In this document: positions 42,755 to 51,823 of the stretch, one piece after another
Position numbering within the stretch: the first letter of the stretch is position 1
How the letters are laid out: each line of letters starts with the position of its first letter
Source of the DNA: Dinoroseobacter sp049801095
GTDB lineage: Bacteria > Pseudomonadota > Alphaproteobacteria > Rhodobacterales > Rhodobacteraceae
DNA length: 64,000 nucleotides
NCBI RefSeq assembly: GCF_049801095.1
Contig: NZ_JBNAGH010000012.1
Location: 15,325-79,324, forward strand
Direction of reading: 5' to 3'
Notes under the pieces: generated by a model
Seen by the model: only the letters and a program-made list of their open reading frames with translations
Database searches by the model: none
Told to the model about the DNA's origin: nothing
Position numbers and translations under genes: made by a program

Positions 42755-43194
42755 TCGCGGAGGGTTTCTTGTGCCTGAGAGTTTTGGCTGCGCAGCGGCT
42801 GCGCGGCTGTGTTCGAGCGCCGTGTTTCGCCCCGGCAAGCCAAGCGTTGCTGGCTGGCCCGGAAAGAGAAAGCTCGGTCAGTCAAACGCGGTTGCCGAAG
42901 ATGTCTTCGAGCAAAACTCAACCACTTACATCATACAATTTCCACACACGCAGCGCCGAAAACTGCTGCGTGGTCTTGATTGGGAATACCGGCGTTTGAA
43001 AGGACAATTGGAAACTGCCTTAAGCCGAGAATTGATGTTCTCCTGAGAGGACCCCGTCGGTTCCTCAGCTGGCGTCACGCCTCTCGCGGCCCATGCCCGC
43101 GATCACACGGCAGGGCCACGCGCGAAAGCAGTCGGATATTCAGCAAGCGAAGCGTGACGCCACCGGACCAAGCCAGACGCATCACGCAACACAT
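42755..43194. other. Gene-free stretch between the propeller and RTX genes
   Basis: About 440 bp between convergent genes. It holds an 8 bp-arm hairpin (CACGCAGC at 42947-42954 with GCTGCGTG at 42965-42972), but no T tract. No supported coding frame. Confidence 0.55.
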
Positions 43195-44223
43195 TCAGAA
43201 TGTGAAATCGTCAGCGACGAAGCTGTCTACAGACGTCCGGAGGAACAAAACGCTGTCGCCATTGCCGAGATCCAACACGGCGCTGGACCCTGTTTGGGTC
43301 AGCGCGTTTTGAACGTCGGCAAAGCCTGTCAGTGACGCGATATCACTGAGGTCCACAACATCATCTGCCCCAAAACCGCGGATCACATCATCGCCATCCC
43401 CCGTTTGAAAGAGGAACGTGTCCGCTCCGCGACCACCGATCAGCAGGTCATTTCCGCGCCCGCCATTGAGCACATCGTCGCCGCCACCACCACGCAGTTC
43501 GTCACGACCATCGCCGCCGTTCAGGATGTCGTCGCCGCCGCGACCAAACAAGTCATCGCGACCGCCACCGCCATTGATCTCGTCCGCGGCGCGTGTCCCT
43601 GACAGAAAATCGCTGCCATCGGTGCCATTGATTTCATTGATGGGTGTGGGTGCAGGATCCACGGGATCCGGATCCACAGGGTCAGGGTCGACCGGATCGT
43701 CGTCCCCAGGGTCAGGTGCAAAGTTGGTCGTGTCGACGGCGATCTCTTCATTGAAGCTTTCTGCGCCGATCGTGATGGCCGAGGTGAGCTCAGTGACACC
43801 TGAAAGGTCCACGCCTGCGTCGGCAGAAACGATGAAAATCGTTCCATCAATCTCAAAAAAAAGCGGGCGCGCGATCTGGCCCCCGTCCGTTTGAACATCC
43901 AGCCCGCCTGCCCCGTCCGGCTCGATCAAGTGTAGGTCCGGGACACGCTGTGCGACCTCCACGCCATCGATGAGCAGCGTTGCGGGTTCAGCAGGAACAT
44001 TGGAAACGCTCGCTCCGCCGAGGAATGAGACAAACGTCTCCCCTGTTAGACCGTCTGCGTCCACCTCCTGAGCTCCCAAAGGCAAAGCCGGATCAAGTTG
44101 ATCGATGCTTGTCAGCGTGACCGCTGTCAGTTGCGTTCCCGCTGCCAGAGTCGTCCCGGTGAGGGTTTGAGCATTTAAACCCTCTACTTTGAGGATCGTG
44201 CGGGTTGAAGTGAATGTCGCCAT
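43195..44223 (-). CDS. RTX calcium-binding protein, likely type I secreted
   Basis: 342 residues. The N-terminal 200 residues are beta-rich and unassigned, followed by a Pro/Asp linker of DPVDPDPVDP type (near 180-200). RTX nonapeptides begin near 215 with GTDGSDFLSG and continue as GGGGRDDLFGRGGDDILNGG, GGGGDDVLNGG and GRGNDLLIGGRGADTF, about six units that bind Ca2+ after export. The C-terminus VDSFVADDFTF resembles the uncleaved secretion signal of type I substrates. GGAG 6 bp upstream supports ATG 44223. No ABC/MFP secretion genes are near. An antisense-like partner of the propeller gene in position only. Confidence 0.82.
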   Translation of the reverse strand: MATFTSTRTILKVEGLNAQTLTGTTLAAGTQLTAVTLTSIDQLDPALPLGAQEVDADGLTGETFVSFLGGASVSNVPAEPATLLIDGVEVAQRVPDLHLIEPDGAGGLDVQTDGGQIARPLFFEIDGTIFIVSADAGVDLSGVTELTSAITIGAESFNEEIAVDTTNFAPDPGDDDPVDPDPVDPDPVDPAPTPINEINGTDGSDFLSGTRAADEINGGGGRDDLFGRGGDDILNGGDGRDELRGGGGDDVLNGGRGNDLLIGGRGADTFLFQTGDGDDVIRGFGADDVVDLSDIASLTGFADVQNALTQTGSSAVLDLGNGDSVLFLRTSVDSFVADDFTF

Positions 44224-44484
44224 GAGCGTCTCCGTACTGCGCGTTTCTGCAGGCTCAGCTACGTTCACGATGCGCGCTTCTGGAACTAAACTCTGGTCAC
44301 GAAATGCGGATAGGATGTGAGTTGATTTGAGGGGAGCGAAACTAGGCGAAGGAACTGGTGCCGAAGAGTGTCGTACCAGAAGGACGTCCGAGCTGAAGAG
44401 CCGGTAACGTCACCGAGTGATAGTGGTCCGGGCTCCTGAGCTTCGGCAGCTTGAGAGCACTTCGGTCGAAGAGCGTTGCCAGTC

Positions 44485-44511
44485 ATCAGTGACACAGAGG
44501 CACTGATGATT
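44485..44511. repeat. Inverted repeat (9-bp arms)
   Basis: TCATCAGTG and CACTGATGA are perfect complements with a nine-base spacer. No T tract follows on either strand, so it is not a clear terminator. Confidence 0.6.
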
Positions 44512-44905
44512 CCTGTCTAAAACCCTTCTGGTGCCGCTCAAAACAGCGTCTGCACCCACCCTGTTCGACGTTCCTGCGCGTGACATGACAGGAAAAAATG
44601 GACTGCTACGAAAAAAGGTTGGTCCAGCAAGACGGAAAACAACGGCCTGTTGTGTCCCGCACGCAGGCATTGGTGAGGCTTGTGTCGCGTGAACGATTCG
44701 CACTCCATGGCTCTGTCACGTAATCGCGCGATGGTAGCGGTATCGGGGTGTCCCTAAATGTGATCCACAGGCGGGAACACCCGGTCCTCCTGGCCCCAAA
44801 TGCCGGATGCATATGTGTCGCAATGCATCGGTGAACGCGTCTGACACACCGCAGGGCACACACCCTGTATGAGGGCGCTGGGCGTCACCACTCACGAGAC
44901 CGGGC

Positions 44906-44941
44906 GGGCTCTGTTCGCAACACACACTGCGGACAGAGCCC
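44906..44941. repeat. Long hairpin (14-bp arms)
   Basis: GGGCTCTGTTCGCA (44906-44919) faces TGCGGACAGAGCCC (44928-44941) across the loop ACACACAC. As RNA from the plus strand the single T/G difference is a wobble pair, so all 14 pairs can form. Confidence 0.7.
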
Positions 44942-44965
44942 ATAGAGCCTTCAGCCTCCCCAAAC

Positions 44966-44991
44966 GAAAAAGCAGGCCCGGAGGCCTGCCT
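44966..44991 (-). terminator. Terminator of the metallo-hydrolase gene
   Basis: On the minus strand GGCAGGC and GCCTGC form a hairpin followed by TTTTT (plus-strand AAAAA at 44967-44971). It lies about 25 bp beyond the stop. Confidence 0.85.
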
Positions 44992-45013
44992 TGATCGTCG
45001 CGGTCCCGACGGC

Positions 45014-45931
45014 TCAGAGCATCAGCTGATAGCTGTGCGGAATATAGCGGAAGCCATCACCGCGGGTCTCCACGAAGCCGACGCCGGGGAAGGGCATGTG
45101 ATACCCGATCAGCGGGATCCGCTCATCGGCGATCTGGCCCAGCACGGCGCGGCGGGCGGCGGCGGCCCCGGCCTTGTCCATGTCAAAGCGCACCTCCCAA
45201 TCGGGGCGCTCCAGGGACCAGATCGGGTGGTTGGCGAGATCCGCGATCAGCATCAGGGCCTGGCCCTCGCTCTCGATCCGGTAGGTCATGTGGCCCGGCG
45301 TGTGGCCGAAGGCCGCCATGGCGGTGATGCCCGAGGCGACCGAGCCGCCATCATCGAGGAAGCTGAACTGCTCGTTCAGGGGCGCGACATTGGTGTTGAA
45401 CCGGTCATTGCCCGCGTTCGACCAGTGATTGTGCTCCGCCGCGCCGGTCACGTAGCGCGCATTGGCAAAGGTCGGGTCGTCGCCGGACATCAGCCCGCCG
45501 ATATGGTCGCCATGCATATGGGTGATCACCACCGTGTCCACCTGATCCGGCGTGTATCCGGCTGCGGCCAGAGCGCTGGTGATGCCATCGGGGTTGAGGC
45601 CCGTGTCAAAGAGGACCAGCTCGCTGCCGGTATTGACCACGGTCGGGGTGAAGAAGAATTGCGAGGCATCCGCCGGGATGAAGTTCTCGGCGCTGACCTG
45701 AGCAAATTCCTCGGGCGAGACGTTCATGCCGAAGATCGACTGGATCTCGTCGCGCTTGGTGGTCCCGGCGAGCAGGGTCGTGACCTCGAACCCGCCGAGC
45801 TTGATGCGGTTATGGGTCGGCACGGTCGCGCCTTTCATATCGGCAGCGGCCAGGGCCGGGCTGCCCGCAGCGGCGGCGAGGGGCAGGGCAGCCCCGGCGG
45901 CGAGGGCCTGGCGGCGTGTGAATGTGCTCAT
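45014..45931 (-). CDS. Exported metallo-beta-lactamase-fold hydrolase
   Basis: 305 residues. A twin-arginine-type signal (TRRQALAAGAALPLAAAAGS) precedes the domain. The metal site is HMHGDHIGG (near 137-145) with further histidines in AAFGHTPGHM (near 210) and LIADLANHP (near 232), and the last one in LIGYHMPFPGVG (near 281). This is the MBL group of quorum-quenching lactonase- or arylsulfatase-like hydrolases without a known substrate. The start has a good ribosome-binding site (GGAGA). It is transcribed alone with its own terminator. Confidence 0.88.
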   Translation of the reverse strand: MSTFTRRQALAAGAALPLAAAAGSPALAAADMKGATVPTHNRIKLGGFEVTTLLAGTTKRDEIQSIFGMNVSPEEFAQVSAENFIPADASQFFFTPTVVNTGSELVLFDTGLNPDGITSALAAAGYTPDQVDTVVITHMHGDHIGGLMSGDDPTFANARYVTGAAEHNHWSNAGNDRFNTNVAPLNEQFSFLDDGGSVASGITAMAAFGHTPGHMTYRIESEGQALMLIADLANHPIWSLERPDWEVRFDMDKAGAAAARRAVLGQIADERIPLIGYHMPFPGVGFVETRGDGFRYIPHSYQLML

Positions 45932-46124
45932 ATGTCATCTCCTTGAGTGATCGCTCATAAATAGGGCGCTGCGACATTTTGGCCAGCCCGGTGGGTGGAT
46001 CACGGGCGGCGGACGGGCCCGGTGTTATCGGGCCGTTTACGCTCAAGGGGATAGTGCTATCCTGCGCGTGCGGCGAACACGCCAGGGGCGGGCCATCGGG
46101 GCGTGCCGAGACCGGAGCCATCCA

Positions 46125-47012
46125 ATGGAAGAGCTGCTTCTTACCCTTGTTCAGGAAAATCTGGTGATCCTGCTTCTGGCCGGGTTCATCTTGCTATGCG
46201 TGTTTCTCGGCATCCGGATCGTGCCGCAGTCGGAGAAACACGTGGTGGAGCGTTTTGGCCGGCTGCGCGCGGTGCTGGGGCCGGGGATCAACTTCATCGT
46301 GCCGTTTCTGGATCGCGTGGCCCATCAGGTCTCGATCCTTGAGCGGCAATTGCCCAATGACAGTCAGGATGCGATCACCAGCGACAACGTGCTGGTGCAG
46401 GTGGAGACGAGTGTTTTCTACCGGATCCTCGAGCCGGAGCGCACGGTTTACCGGATCCGCGATGTGGATGGCGCCATTGCCACCACCGTGGCCGGGATTG
46501 TCCGGGCCGAGATCGGCAAGATGGAGCTCGATGAGGTGCAGTCGAACCGCAGCCAGCTGATCAGCCAGATCAAGTTGCTGGTGGAGGATGCGGTGGATGA
46601 TTGGGGGATCGAGGTGACCCGGGCGGAAATCCTCGACGTCAATCTTGATGCCGCCACCCGCGAGGCGATGTTGCAGCAGCTGAATGCCGAACGCGCGCGC
46701 CGGGCGCAGGTGACCGAGGCCGAGGGGCAGAAGCGCGCGGTGGAGCTCGCCGCGGATGCGGAGCTTTACGCCGCCGAGCAGGAGGCGAAAGCCCGTCGCG
46801 TGCTCGCCGATGCGGAGGCCTACGCCACCAGCGCCGTGGCCCGGGCCATTCAGGACAATGGTCTAGAGGCCGCGCAGTATCAGGTCGCGCTGAAACAGGT
46901 CGAGGCGCTGACGGCAGTGGGCTCGTCCCAAGGCACGCAGACGGTGATCGTACCTGCGGATGCGGTGGATGCCTTCACCAATGCGTTCCACATGCTGAAA
47001 GGGCGCGGCTGA
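46125..47012 (+). CDS. SPFH/stomatin-like membrane protein, QmcA type
   Basis: 295 residues. One N-terminal helix (LVILLLAGFILLCVFLGIRI near 12-31), the SPFH domain (about 30-190; VERFGRLRAVLGPGINFIVPFLD) and a helical coiled coil rich in Ala/Glu (ERARRAQVTEAEGQKRAVEL). Such proteins form large oligomeric cages in membrane microdomains and are usually paired with NfeD, as here: the stop TGA overlaps the nfeD ATG (47010-47014). ATG 46125 is preferred because the helix begins after it. Confidence 0.92.
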   Translation: MEELLLTLVQENLVILLLAGFILLCVFLGIRIVPQSEKHVVERFGRLRAVLGPGINFIVPFLDRVAHQVSILERQLPNDSQDAITSDNVLVQVETSVFYRILEPERTVYRIRDVDGAIATTVAGIVRAEIGKMELDEVQSNRSQLISQIKLLVEDAVDDWGIEVTRAEILDVNLDAATREAMLQQLNAERARRAQVTEAEGQKRAVELAADAELYAAEQEAKARRVLADAEAYATSAVARAIQDNGLEAAQYQVALKQVEALTAVGSSQGTQTVIVPADAVDAFTNAFHMLKGRG

Positions 47013-47293
47013 TGCTGGTCACGCCCTGGTTCTGGTTTGCGGCGGCGCTGATCCTCGGCTTTGTCGAGATGCTGGCGCCCGGCTACATCTTCCTGGGGAT
47101 CGCCATTGGCGCGGGCCTGGTGGGCGGCATGCTGCTGGTTACCCCGGCGGAGCTCGGCTGGACGCAATCCGTGCCGATCCTCTGCCTGATCTTTGCAGTG
47201 CTCTCGCTGATCTCCTGGCTGGCGCTGCGCCGGATCTTCGGGTTGCGCCAGGGCCAGGTGAAGACCTTCGACCATGATATCAACGAAGATTAG
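47012..47293 (+). CDS. NfeD-family membrane protein
   Basis: 93 residues with two or three membrane helices (PWFWFAAALILGFVEML, IFLGIAIGAGLVGGMLLV, VPILCLIFAVLSLISWLAL). It is a short NfeD lacking the extended protease domain and OB domain. It acts as partner of the SPFH protein. Overlap TGATG with the previous gene shows coupling. It converges with pyrF 16 bp downstream. Confidence 0.88.
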   Translation: MLVTPWFWFAAALILGFVEMLAPGYIFLGIAIGAGLVGGMLLVTPAELGWTQSVPILCLIFAVLSLISWLALRRIFGLRQGQVKTFDHDINED

Positions 47294-47308
47294 GTCTGGT
47301 CAGCCCGG

Positions 47309-48013
47309 CTAGGCCGCAGGCAGCTCGGCCAGCACGGCGCGGGCCGCAGCCGCGGGATCCTCGGCCTGCCAGATCGGGCGACCCACCACGATATGATCCG
47401 CGCCATCGGTGATCGCCGCCCCCGGCGTGGCCACCCGTTTCTGATCGCCAAGCGCGGCCCCCGCAGGGCGCACTCCCGGGGTCACGATCAGACGCCCGGC
47501 CGCTTCGGGCAGGGCACGGATCAGGGCGGCCTCTTGCGGGCTGGCGATGACGCCATCGGCCCCGGCCTCCAGCGCGCGGCCTGCGCGCTCCAGCACCAGA
47601 TCCTGAACCGGCCCCTCGGGCATCAGACAAGCATCCAGATCCGCCCGGTCCAGCGAGGTCAGGATCGTCACCCCGAGGATCTTCATGTCCGATCCGGCAG
47701 CGCCCTCCTTGGCGGCGGCGACCACATGGGGATCCCCATGCACGGTTAGGAAATCGAGCTCGAACTGCGCGAGCCCGCGCACCGCAGCCTCCACTGTCGC
47801 GCCGATATCGAAGAGTTTCATATCGAGAAAGATCCGCTTGCCATGCTCGGTCTTGAGCTCATTGGCCAGGGCGAGCCCCCCGCCGGTCAGCATCCCCAAC
47901 CCGATCTTGTAGAAGGAGACCGCGTCGCCGAGCTTGCCCGCAAGCTCCAGCCCGGCCAGCGCGTTCGGAACATCCAGCGCCACAATCAGGCGATCATCTG
48001 CGGTTTGCGTCAT
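47309..48013 (-). CDS. pyrF: Orotidine 5'-phosphate decarboxylase
   Basis: 234 residues, type 1 OMP decarboxylase. Residues RLIVALDVPNA (near 8), DMKLFDIGATV (near 62-72; the Asp-Lys-Asp catalytic array), and VTPGVRPAG (near 176) plus VVGRPIWQAEDP (near 212). It makes UMP, the last step of pyrimidine synthesis. AAGGAGG 6 bp upstream supports ATG 48013. Divergent from clpB. Confidence 0.96.
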   Translation of the reverse strand: MTQTADDRLIVALDVPNALAGLELAGKLGDAVSFYKIGLGMLTGGGLALANELKTEHGKRIFLDMKLFDIGATVEAAVRGLAQFELDFLTVHGDPHVVAAAKEGAAGSDMKILGVTILTSLDRADLDACLMPEGPVQDLVLERAGRALEAGADGVIASPQEAALIRALPEAAGRLIVTPGVRPAGAALGDQKRVATPGAAITDGADHIVVGRPIWQAEDPAAAARAVLAELPAA

Positions 48014-48104
48014 CGGGGCCTCCTTGGTTGCTGCCTTCCCCTGCCAGAGCGTCGGTGCGCCCGCAAGAGGGCGCGCGGCATGGGCGCAATTTGGGTCTGT
48101 GGCT

Positions 48105-48132
48105 CTTGCGCAACGGTTTCTTCACGCCCATC
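48105..48132 (+). promoter_or_regulatory. Candidate RpoH (sigma-32) promoter of clpB
   Basis: CTTGCG (48105-48110), sixteen bases, then CCCATC (48127-48132), resembling the heat-shock -35 CTTGAA and -10 CCCATnT. It lies about 80 bp before the clpB start, and clpB is a known RpoH target in many proteobacteria. Match is partial. Confidence 0.4.
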
Positions 48133-48209
48133 TGAGATGTGAGGCTTGCGAGAGACGTGCCGCCGAGCGGGCGTCTCACCGGGCAAGCGCTTGGACAAAG
48201 GAGAAACCG

Positions 48210-50825
48210 ATGAACCTGGAAAAGTTCACGGAACGGTCGCGCGGCTTCCTTCAGGCCGCTCAGACCATTGCGATGCGGGAAAACCATCAGCGCATGGTGC
48301 CCGAACATCTGCTGAAGGCATTTCTGGATGATGACGAAGGTCTGGCGGCCAACCTGATCGAACGGGCGGGCGGGGATCTCGCGCGCGTGCGCGAGGCGCT
48401 TGAGGCCGCGCTGGACAAACTACCCAAGGTGTCGGGTGACGGGGCGCAGACCTATCTGGATGCTCAGACCTCGAAGGTTCTGGACGAGGCGGAGAAGATC
48501 GCGACCAAGGCCGGGGACAGTTTTGTCCCGGTGGAGCGGATTCTGACTGCGCTGGCCGTGACGAAATCCGGGGCGAAGACCGCGCTGGAGGCGGGGGGCG
48601 TGACCGCCCAGAAGCTGAACGGGGCCATCAACGACATTCGCAAGGGGCGGACGGCGGATACGGCCTCGGCGGAATCGGGCTATGACGCGCTGAAGAAATT
48701 TGCGCGCGACCTGACCGAGGCCGCGGCTGACGGAAAGATCGACCCGATCATCGGCCGTGACGAGGAGATCCGGCGCGCCATGCAGGTGCTGAGCCGCCGG
48801 ACCAAGAACAACCCGGTGCTGATCGGGGAGCCGGGCGTCGGGAAAACCGCGATTGCCGAAGGTCTCGCCCTGCGGATCGTGAATGGTGATGTGCCCGAGT
48901 CCTTGCGCAACAAGAAGCTGATGGCGCTCGATATGGGCAGCCTGATCGCGGGCGCGAAGTATCGCGGCGAGTTCGAGGAGCGGTTGAAATCCGTGCTCTC
49001 CGAGGTGACTGCTGCGGCGGGCGAGATCATTCTCTTTATCGACGAGATGCACACGCTTGTGGGCGCGGGCAAGGCGGATGGGGCGATGGATGCCTCCAAC
49101 CTGCTGAAGCCGGCCCTGGCGCGCGGCGAGTTGCACTGCGTTGGGGCCACGACCCTCGACGAGTACCGCAAATATGTCGAGAAAGACGCCGCCCTCGCAA
49201 GGCGGTTTCAGCCGGTGATCGTGCAGGAGCCGACGGTCGAAGACACGGTCTCGATCCTGCGCGGGATCAAGGAGAAATATGAGCTGCACCATGGTGTGCG
49301 GATCTCGGACAGTGCGCTGGTGGCAGCCTCGACCCTCAGCCATCGCTATATCACCGACCGGTTCCTTCCGGATAAGGCGATCGACCTTGTGGATGAGGCG
49401 GCGTCGCGGCTGCGCATGGAAGTGGACAGCAAGCCCGAAGAGCTCGACGCGCTGGATCGCGAGATCCTGCAGAAGCAGATCGAGGCCGAAGCCCTGCGGC
49501 TCGAGGATGACCAGGCCTCGCGCGACCGTCTGGCGACCCTGGAAAAGGACCTGTCGGAGCTGCAGCAGCGCAGTGCCGAGATGACCGCCCAGTGGCAGTC
49601 CGAGCGCGACAAGCTGAGTGCGGCGCGCGACCTGAAGGAGCAGCTCGACAAGGCCCGTGCGGAGCTTGAGATCGCCAAGCGCGAGGGCAATCTGGGGCGC
49701 GCCGGGGAGCTGTCCTATGGCGTGATCCCGGGGCTCGAAAAGCAGCTGGCCGCGGCGGAGAATGGCGAGAGCGACGTGATGGTCGAGGAGGCCGTGCGGC
49801 CCGAACAGATCGCCTCCGTGGTTGAGCGTTGGACCGGGATCCCGACCTCCAAGATGCTGGAGGGCGAGCGCGAGAAGCTCCTGCGCATGGAAGACGAGAT
49901 CGGGCGCCGGGTCATTGGTCAGAAGTCCGCCGTGCGGGCGGTCGCCAATGCTGTGCGCCGGGCGCGCGCGGGCCTGAATGACGAGAACCGGCCGCTTGGG
50001 TCGTTCCTCTTTCTTGGGCCGACCGGGGTCGGCAAGACCGAGCTCACGAAGGCCGTGGCGGAGTTTCTCTTTGACGATGACAGCGCGATGGTCCGCATCG
50101 ATATGTCGGAGTTCATGGAAAAACACGCGGTGGCCCGTCTGATCGGCGCCCCTCCGGGCTATGTCGGCTACGACGAGGGCGGTGTGCTGACCGAGGCGGT
50201 GCGGCGGCGGCCCTATCAGGTTGTCCTGTTTGACGAGGTCGAGAAGGCCCATCCGGATGTGTTCAATGTGCTGCTCCAGGTGCTGGATGACGGCATGCTC
50301 ACGGATGGGCAGGGCCGGACGGTCGACTTCAAGCAGACGCTGATCGTACTGACCTCGAACCTCGGGGCGCAGGCGCTCAGCCAGCTGCCCGACGGGGCCG
50401 ATACAGGCGCGGCCAAGCGCGATGTGATGGATGCGGTGCGGGCCCATTTCCGGCCCGAATTCCTCAACCGTCTGGACGAGACGATCATCTTCGACCGGCT
50501 TGTGCGCGAGGACATGGACGCGATCGTCGACATCCAGCTTGCCCTCCTGCAGAAGCGGCTCGATGGGCGCAAGCTTAGCCTCGCGCTGGATGACAGCGCG
50601 CGGACCTGGCTCGCGGATGAGGGTTATGACCCGGTCTTTGGCGCCCGTCCGCTCAAGCGGGTGATCCAGCGGGCGCTGCAGGACCAGTTGGCGGAGATGA
50701 TTCTGTCCGGGGATCTCGCCGATGGGGACACCATCCCGATCAGTGCCGGGGTGGATGGGTTGTTGGTGGGCGATCGCGTGTCGAGTTCCCAGCGTACACC
50801 ACCGGAAGACGCGGTGGTGCATTGA
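48210..50825 (+). CDS. clpB: ATP-dependent chaperone ClpB
   Basis: 871 residues, full length. N-terminal repeat domain (about 1-150), AAA1 with GEPGVGKTAIAEG (near 205) and the Walker B LFIDEMHTLVGAG, the coiled middle domain (about 405-525), and AAA2 with FLGPTGVGKTEL (near 600) and DEVEKAHPDVFN. With DnaK it rescues aggregated proteins. ATG 48210 is the family start (MNLEKFTERSRGFLQ), with AAAGGAG just upstream; the longer frame is not supported. A strong terminator follows. Confidence 0.97.
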   Translation: MNLEKFTERSRGFLQAAQTIAMRENHQRMVPEHLLKAFLDDDEGLAANLIERAGGDLARVREALEAALDKLPKVSGDGAQTYLDAQTSKVLDEAEKIATKAGDSFVPVERILTALAVTKSGAKTALEAGGVTAQKLNGAINDIRKGRTADTASAESGYDALKKFARDLTEAAADGKIDPIIGRDEEIRRAMQVLSRRTKNNPVLIGEPGVGKTAIAEGLALRIVNGDVPESLRNKKLMALDMGSLIAGAKYRGEFEERLKSVLSEVTAAAGEIILFIDEMHTLVGAGKADGAMDASNLLKPALARGELHCVGATTLDEYRKYVEKDAALARRFQPVIVQEPTVEDTVSILRGIKEKYELHHGVRISDSALVAASTLSHRYITDRFLPDKAIDLVDEAASRLRMEVDSKPEELDALDREILQKQIEAEALRLEDDQASRDRLATLEKDLSELQQRSAEMTAQWQSERDKLSAARDLKEQLDKARAELEIAKREGNLGRAGELSYGVIPGLEKQLAAAENGESDVMVEEAVRPEQIASVVERWTGIPTSKMLEGEREKLLRMEDEIGRRVIGQKSAVRAVANAVRRARAGLNDENRPLGSFLFLGPTGVGKTELTKAVAEFLFDDDSAMVRIDMSEFMEKHAVARLIGAPPGYVGYDEGGVLTEAVRRRPYQVVLFDEVEKAHPDVFNVLLQVLDDGMLTDGQGRTVDFKQTLIVLTSNLGAQALSQLPDGADTGAAKRDVMDAVRAHFRPEFLNRLDETIIFDRLVREDMDAIVDIQLALLQKRLDGRKLSLALDDSARTWLADEGYDPVFGARPLKRVIQRALQDQLAEMILSGDLADGDTIPISAGVDGLLVGDRVSSSQRTPPEDAVVH

Positions 50826-50840
50826 TCCCGACCGATGCGG

Positions 50841-50863
50841 AGGCCCCCAGCCGGGGGCCTTTT
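50841..50863 (+). terminator. Terminator of clpB
   Basis: AGGCCCCC pairs with GGGGGCCT around AGCC and is followed by TTTT, just after the clpB stop. Confidence 0.88.
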
Positions 50864-50929
50864 GCATTTGCAGTGGGGCGCGGCGGACGGCACTCTGGTC
50901 GGGACATCGTCACAACAGGAGACTGTCCC

Positions 50930-51451
50930 ATGGTTCGATCCCTCGCGCTCGCCGCGGCCCTCGTCTGCGCTGCGCCCCTCGTGCAGGCACAGTCCGACAT
51001 CCTGCCCGCGCCCGGCACGGAATTCACCGCCTATGGCATGGTCGAAGGCTGGTCGATCTTCGTGAACGAGGACCGCAAGACCTGCATGATCGAGCGGGTG
51101 GATGCGGCCGAGAACGTCGTGCAGATGGGACTGACCGTGGATCGGTCCTTTGGCTATCTCGGGGTCTTCACCAAGCAGGAGACCGCCCTGAAGGATGGCG
51201 AGGAGACCGTCGCGGTCCTCATCGGCGAGAACCTCTATGTGGGGACGGGGCGGACGGTGACCTCGGGCCTGCCGGACGGGTATGAGGGCGGATACATCAT
51301 CTCGGATGATCCGCAGTTCCTCGCTGACATCATGCAGCAATACGAGATGATCGTCCTGCCGACCACGGAATATGCGTTTGTCGTGGATCTGACCGGGACG
51401 ATGAAGGCGATCGAGGCCGCGCGGGCCTGCAATGACGCCCAGCTGGGCTAG
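50930..51451 (+). CDS. Small exported protein of unknown function
   Basis: 173 residues with a signal peptide (MVRSLALAAALVCAAPLVQA). The mature protein is beta-rich (EFTAYGMVEGWSIFVNEDRKTCMIER; three later blocks with YLGVFTK and AVLIGENLYVGTG) and ends with a conserved-looking helix TGTMKAIEAARACNDAQLG. The ending ARACND is common to Rhodobacteraceae proteins of the invasion-associated locus B type, so an IalB-like relation is possible but not certain. CAGGAGA about 7 bp before ATG 50930 supports the start. Convergent with the HTH gene (4 bp overlap). Confidence 0.7.
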   Translation: MVRSLALAAALVCAAPLVQAQSDILPAPGTEFTAYGMVEGWSIFVNEDRKTCMIERVDAAENVVQMGLTVDRSFGYLGVFTKQETALKDGEETVAVLIGENLYVGTGRTVTSGLPDGYEGGYIISDDPQFLADIMQQYEMIVLPTTEYAFVVDLTGTMKAIEAARACNDAQLG

Positions 51452-51684
51452 CCGCGCTCGTCTCGCAGATCGACCGTCAGGCGCACGCCCTCCTCGGTTT
51501 CTTCCCAGCGCGCGCCGCGCTTGCGCAGGGCCTTTTCCAGCGCCTTGACCGTCTCGTAACCCGCGCCAGAGCCACCTTCGAGACGCTTGAGGGTCTGCAC
51601 ATGCACGCCCGCCGCATCGGCCAGCTCTTTTTGCTTGAGGCCCGTGGCCCGGCGCGCGCGGGCGATGATCGTTCCAATCTTCAT
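51448..51684 (-). CDS. Small XRE-type helix-turn-helix regulator
   Basis: 78 residues, almost entirely one HTH domain: TIIARARRATGLKQKELADA followed by AGVHVQTLKRLEGGSG. The C-terminal third (GARWEETEEGVRLTVDL) is a short beta tail. It resembles phage-repressor-like or toxin-antitoxin-linked regulators, but no partner gene is adjacent. The ribosome-binding site is weak; ATG 51684 is chosen because the HTH begins after it. DNA target unknown. Confidence 0.75.
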   Translation of the reverse strand: MKIGTIIARARRATGLKQKELADAAGVHVQTLKRLEGGSGAGYETVKALEKALRKRGARWEETEEGVRLTVDLRDERG

Positions 51685-51823
51685 GGCGCGGTATTTGTCA
51701 GAAACGTTAACGTTTGGCAACTCTGAAGCGCAATGTTGATACAAAAAGTATAACATGGTAGGCTTGTAACGATTTCATGACGCTTCGGAGCGATCCTTCT
51801 CTGAACCGACAAGAAGGAGTTCT

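Larger units (their letters stand above)
44224..44965. other. 740-bp gene-free stretch with strong hairpins
   Basis: No coding frame here has a family character or good ribosome-binding site. Visible are an inverted repeat TCATCAGTG (44485-44493) with CACTGATGA (44503-44511), and a longer hairpin at 44906-44941. The stretch may hold the RTX promoter at its left end. It could encode small RNAs or be decayed sequence. Confidence 0.55.

Noticed and set aside
44286..44943. Several small minus-strand frames between the RTX and hydrolase genes
   Set aside because: They lack any family feature, overlap each other in different frames, and the region has hairpins that argue for a non-coding role.
48420..50867. 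815-codon open frame on the minus strand, opposite clpB
   Set aside because: It is an antisense frame in very GC-rich codons. Its residues are an Arg/His/Gly-rich pattern with no family features, while the plus strand encodes full-length ClpB.
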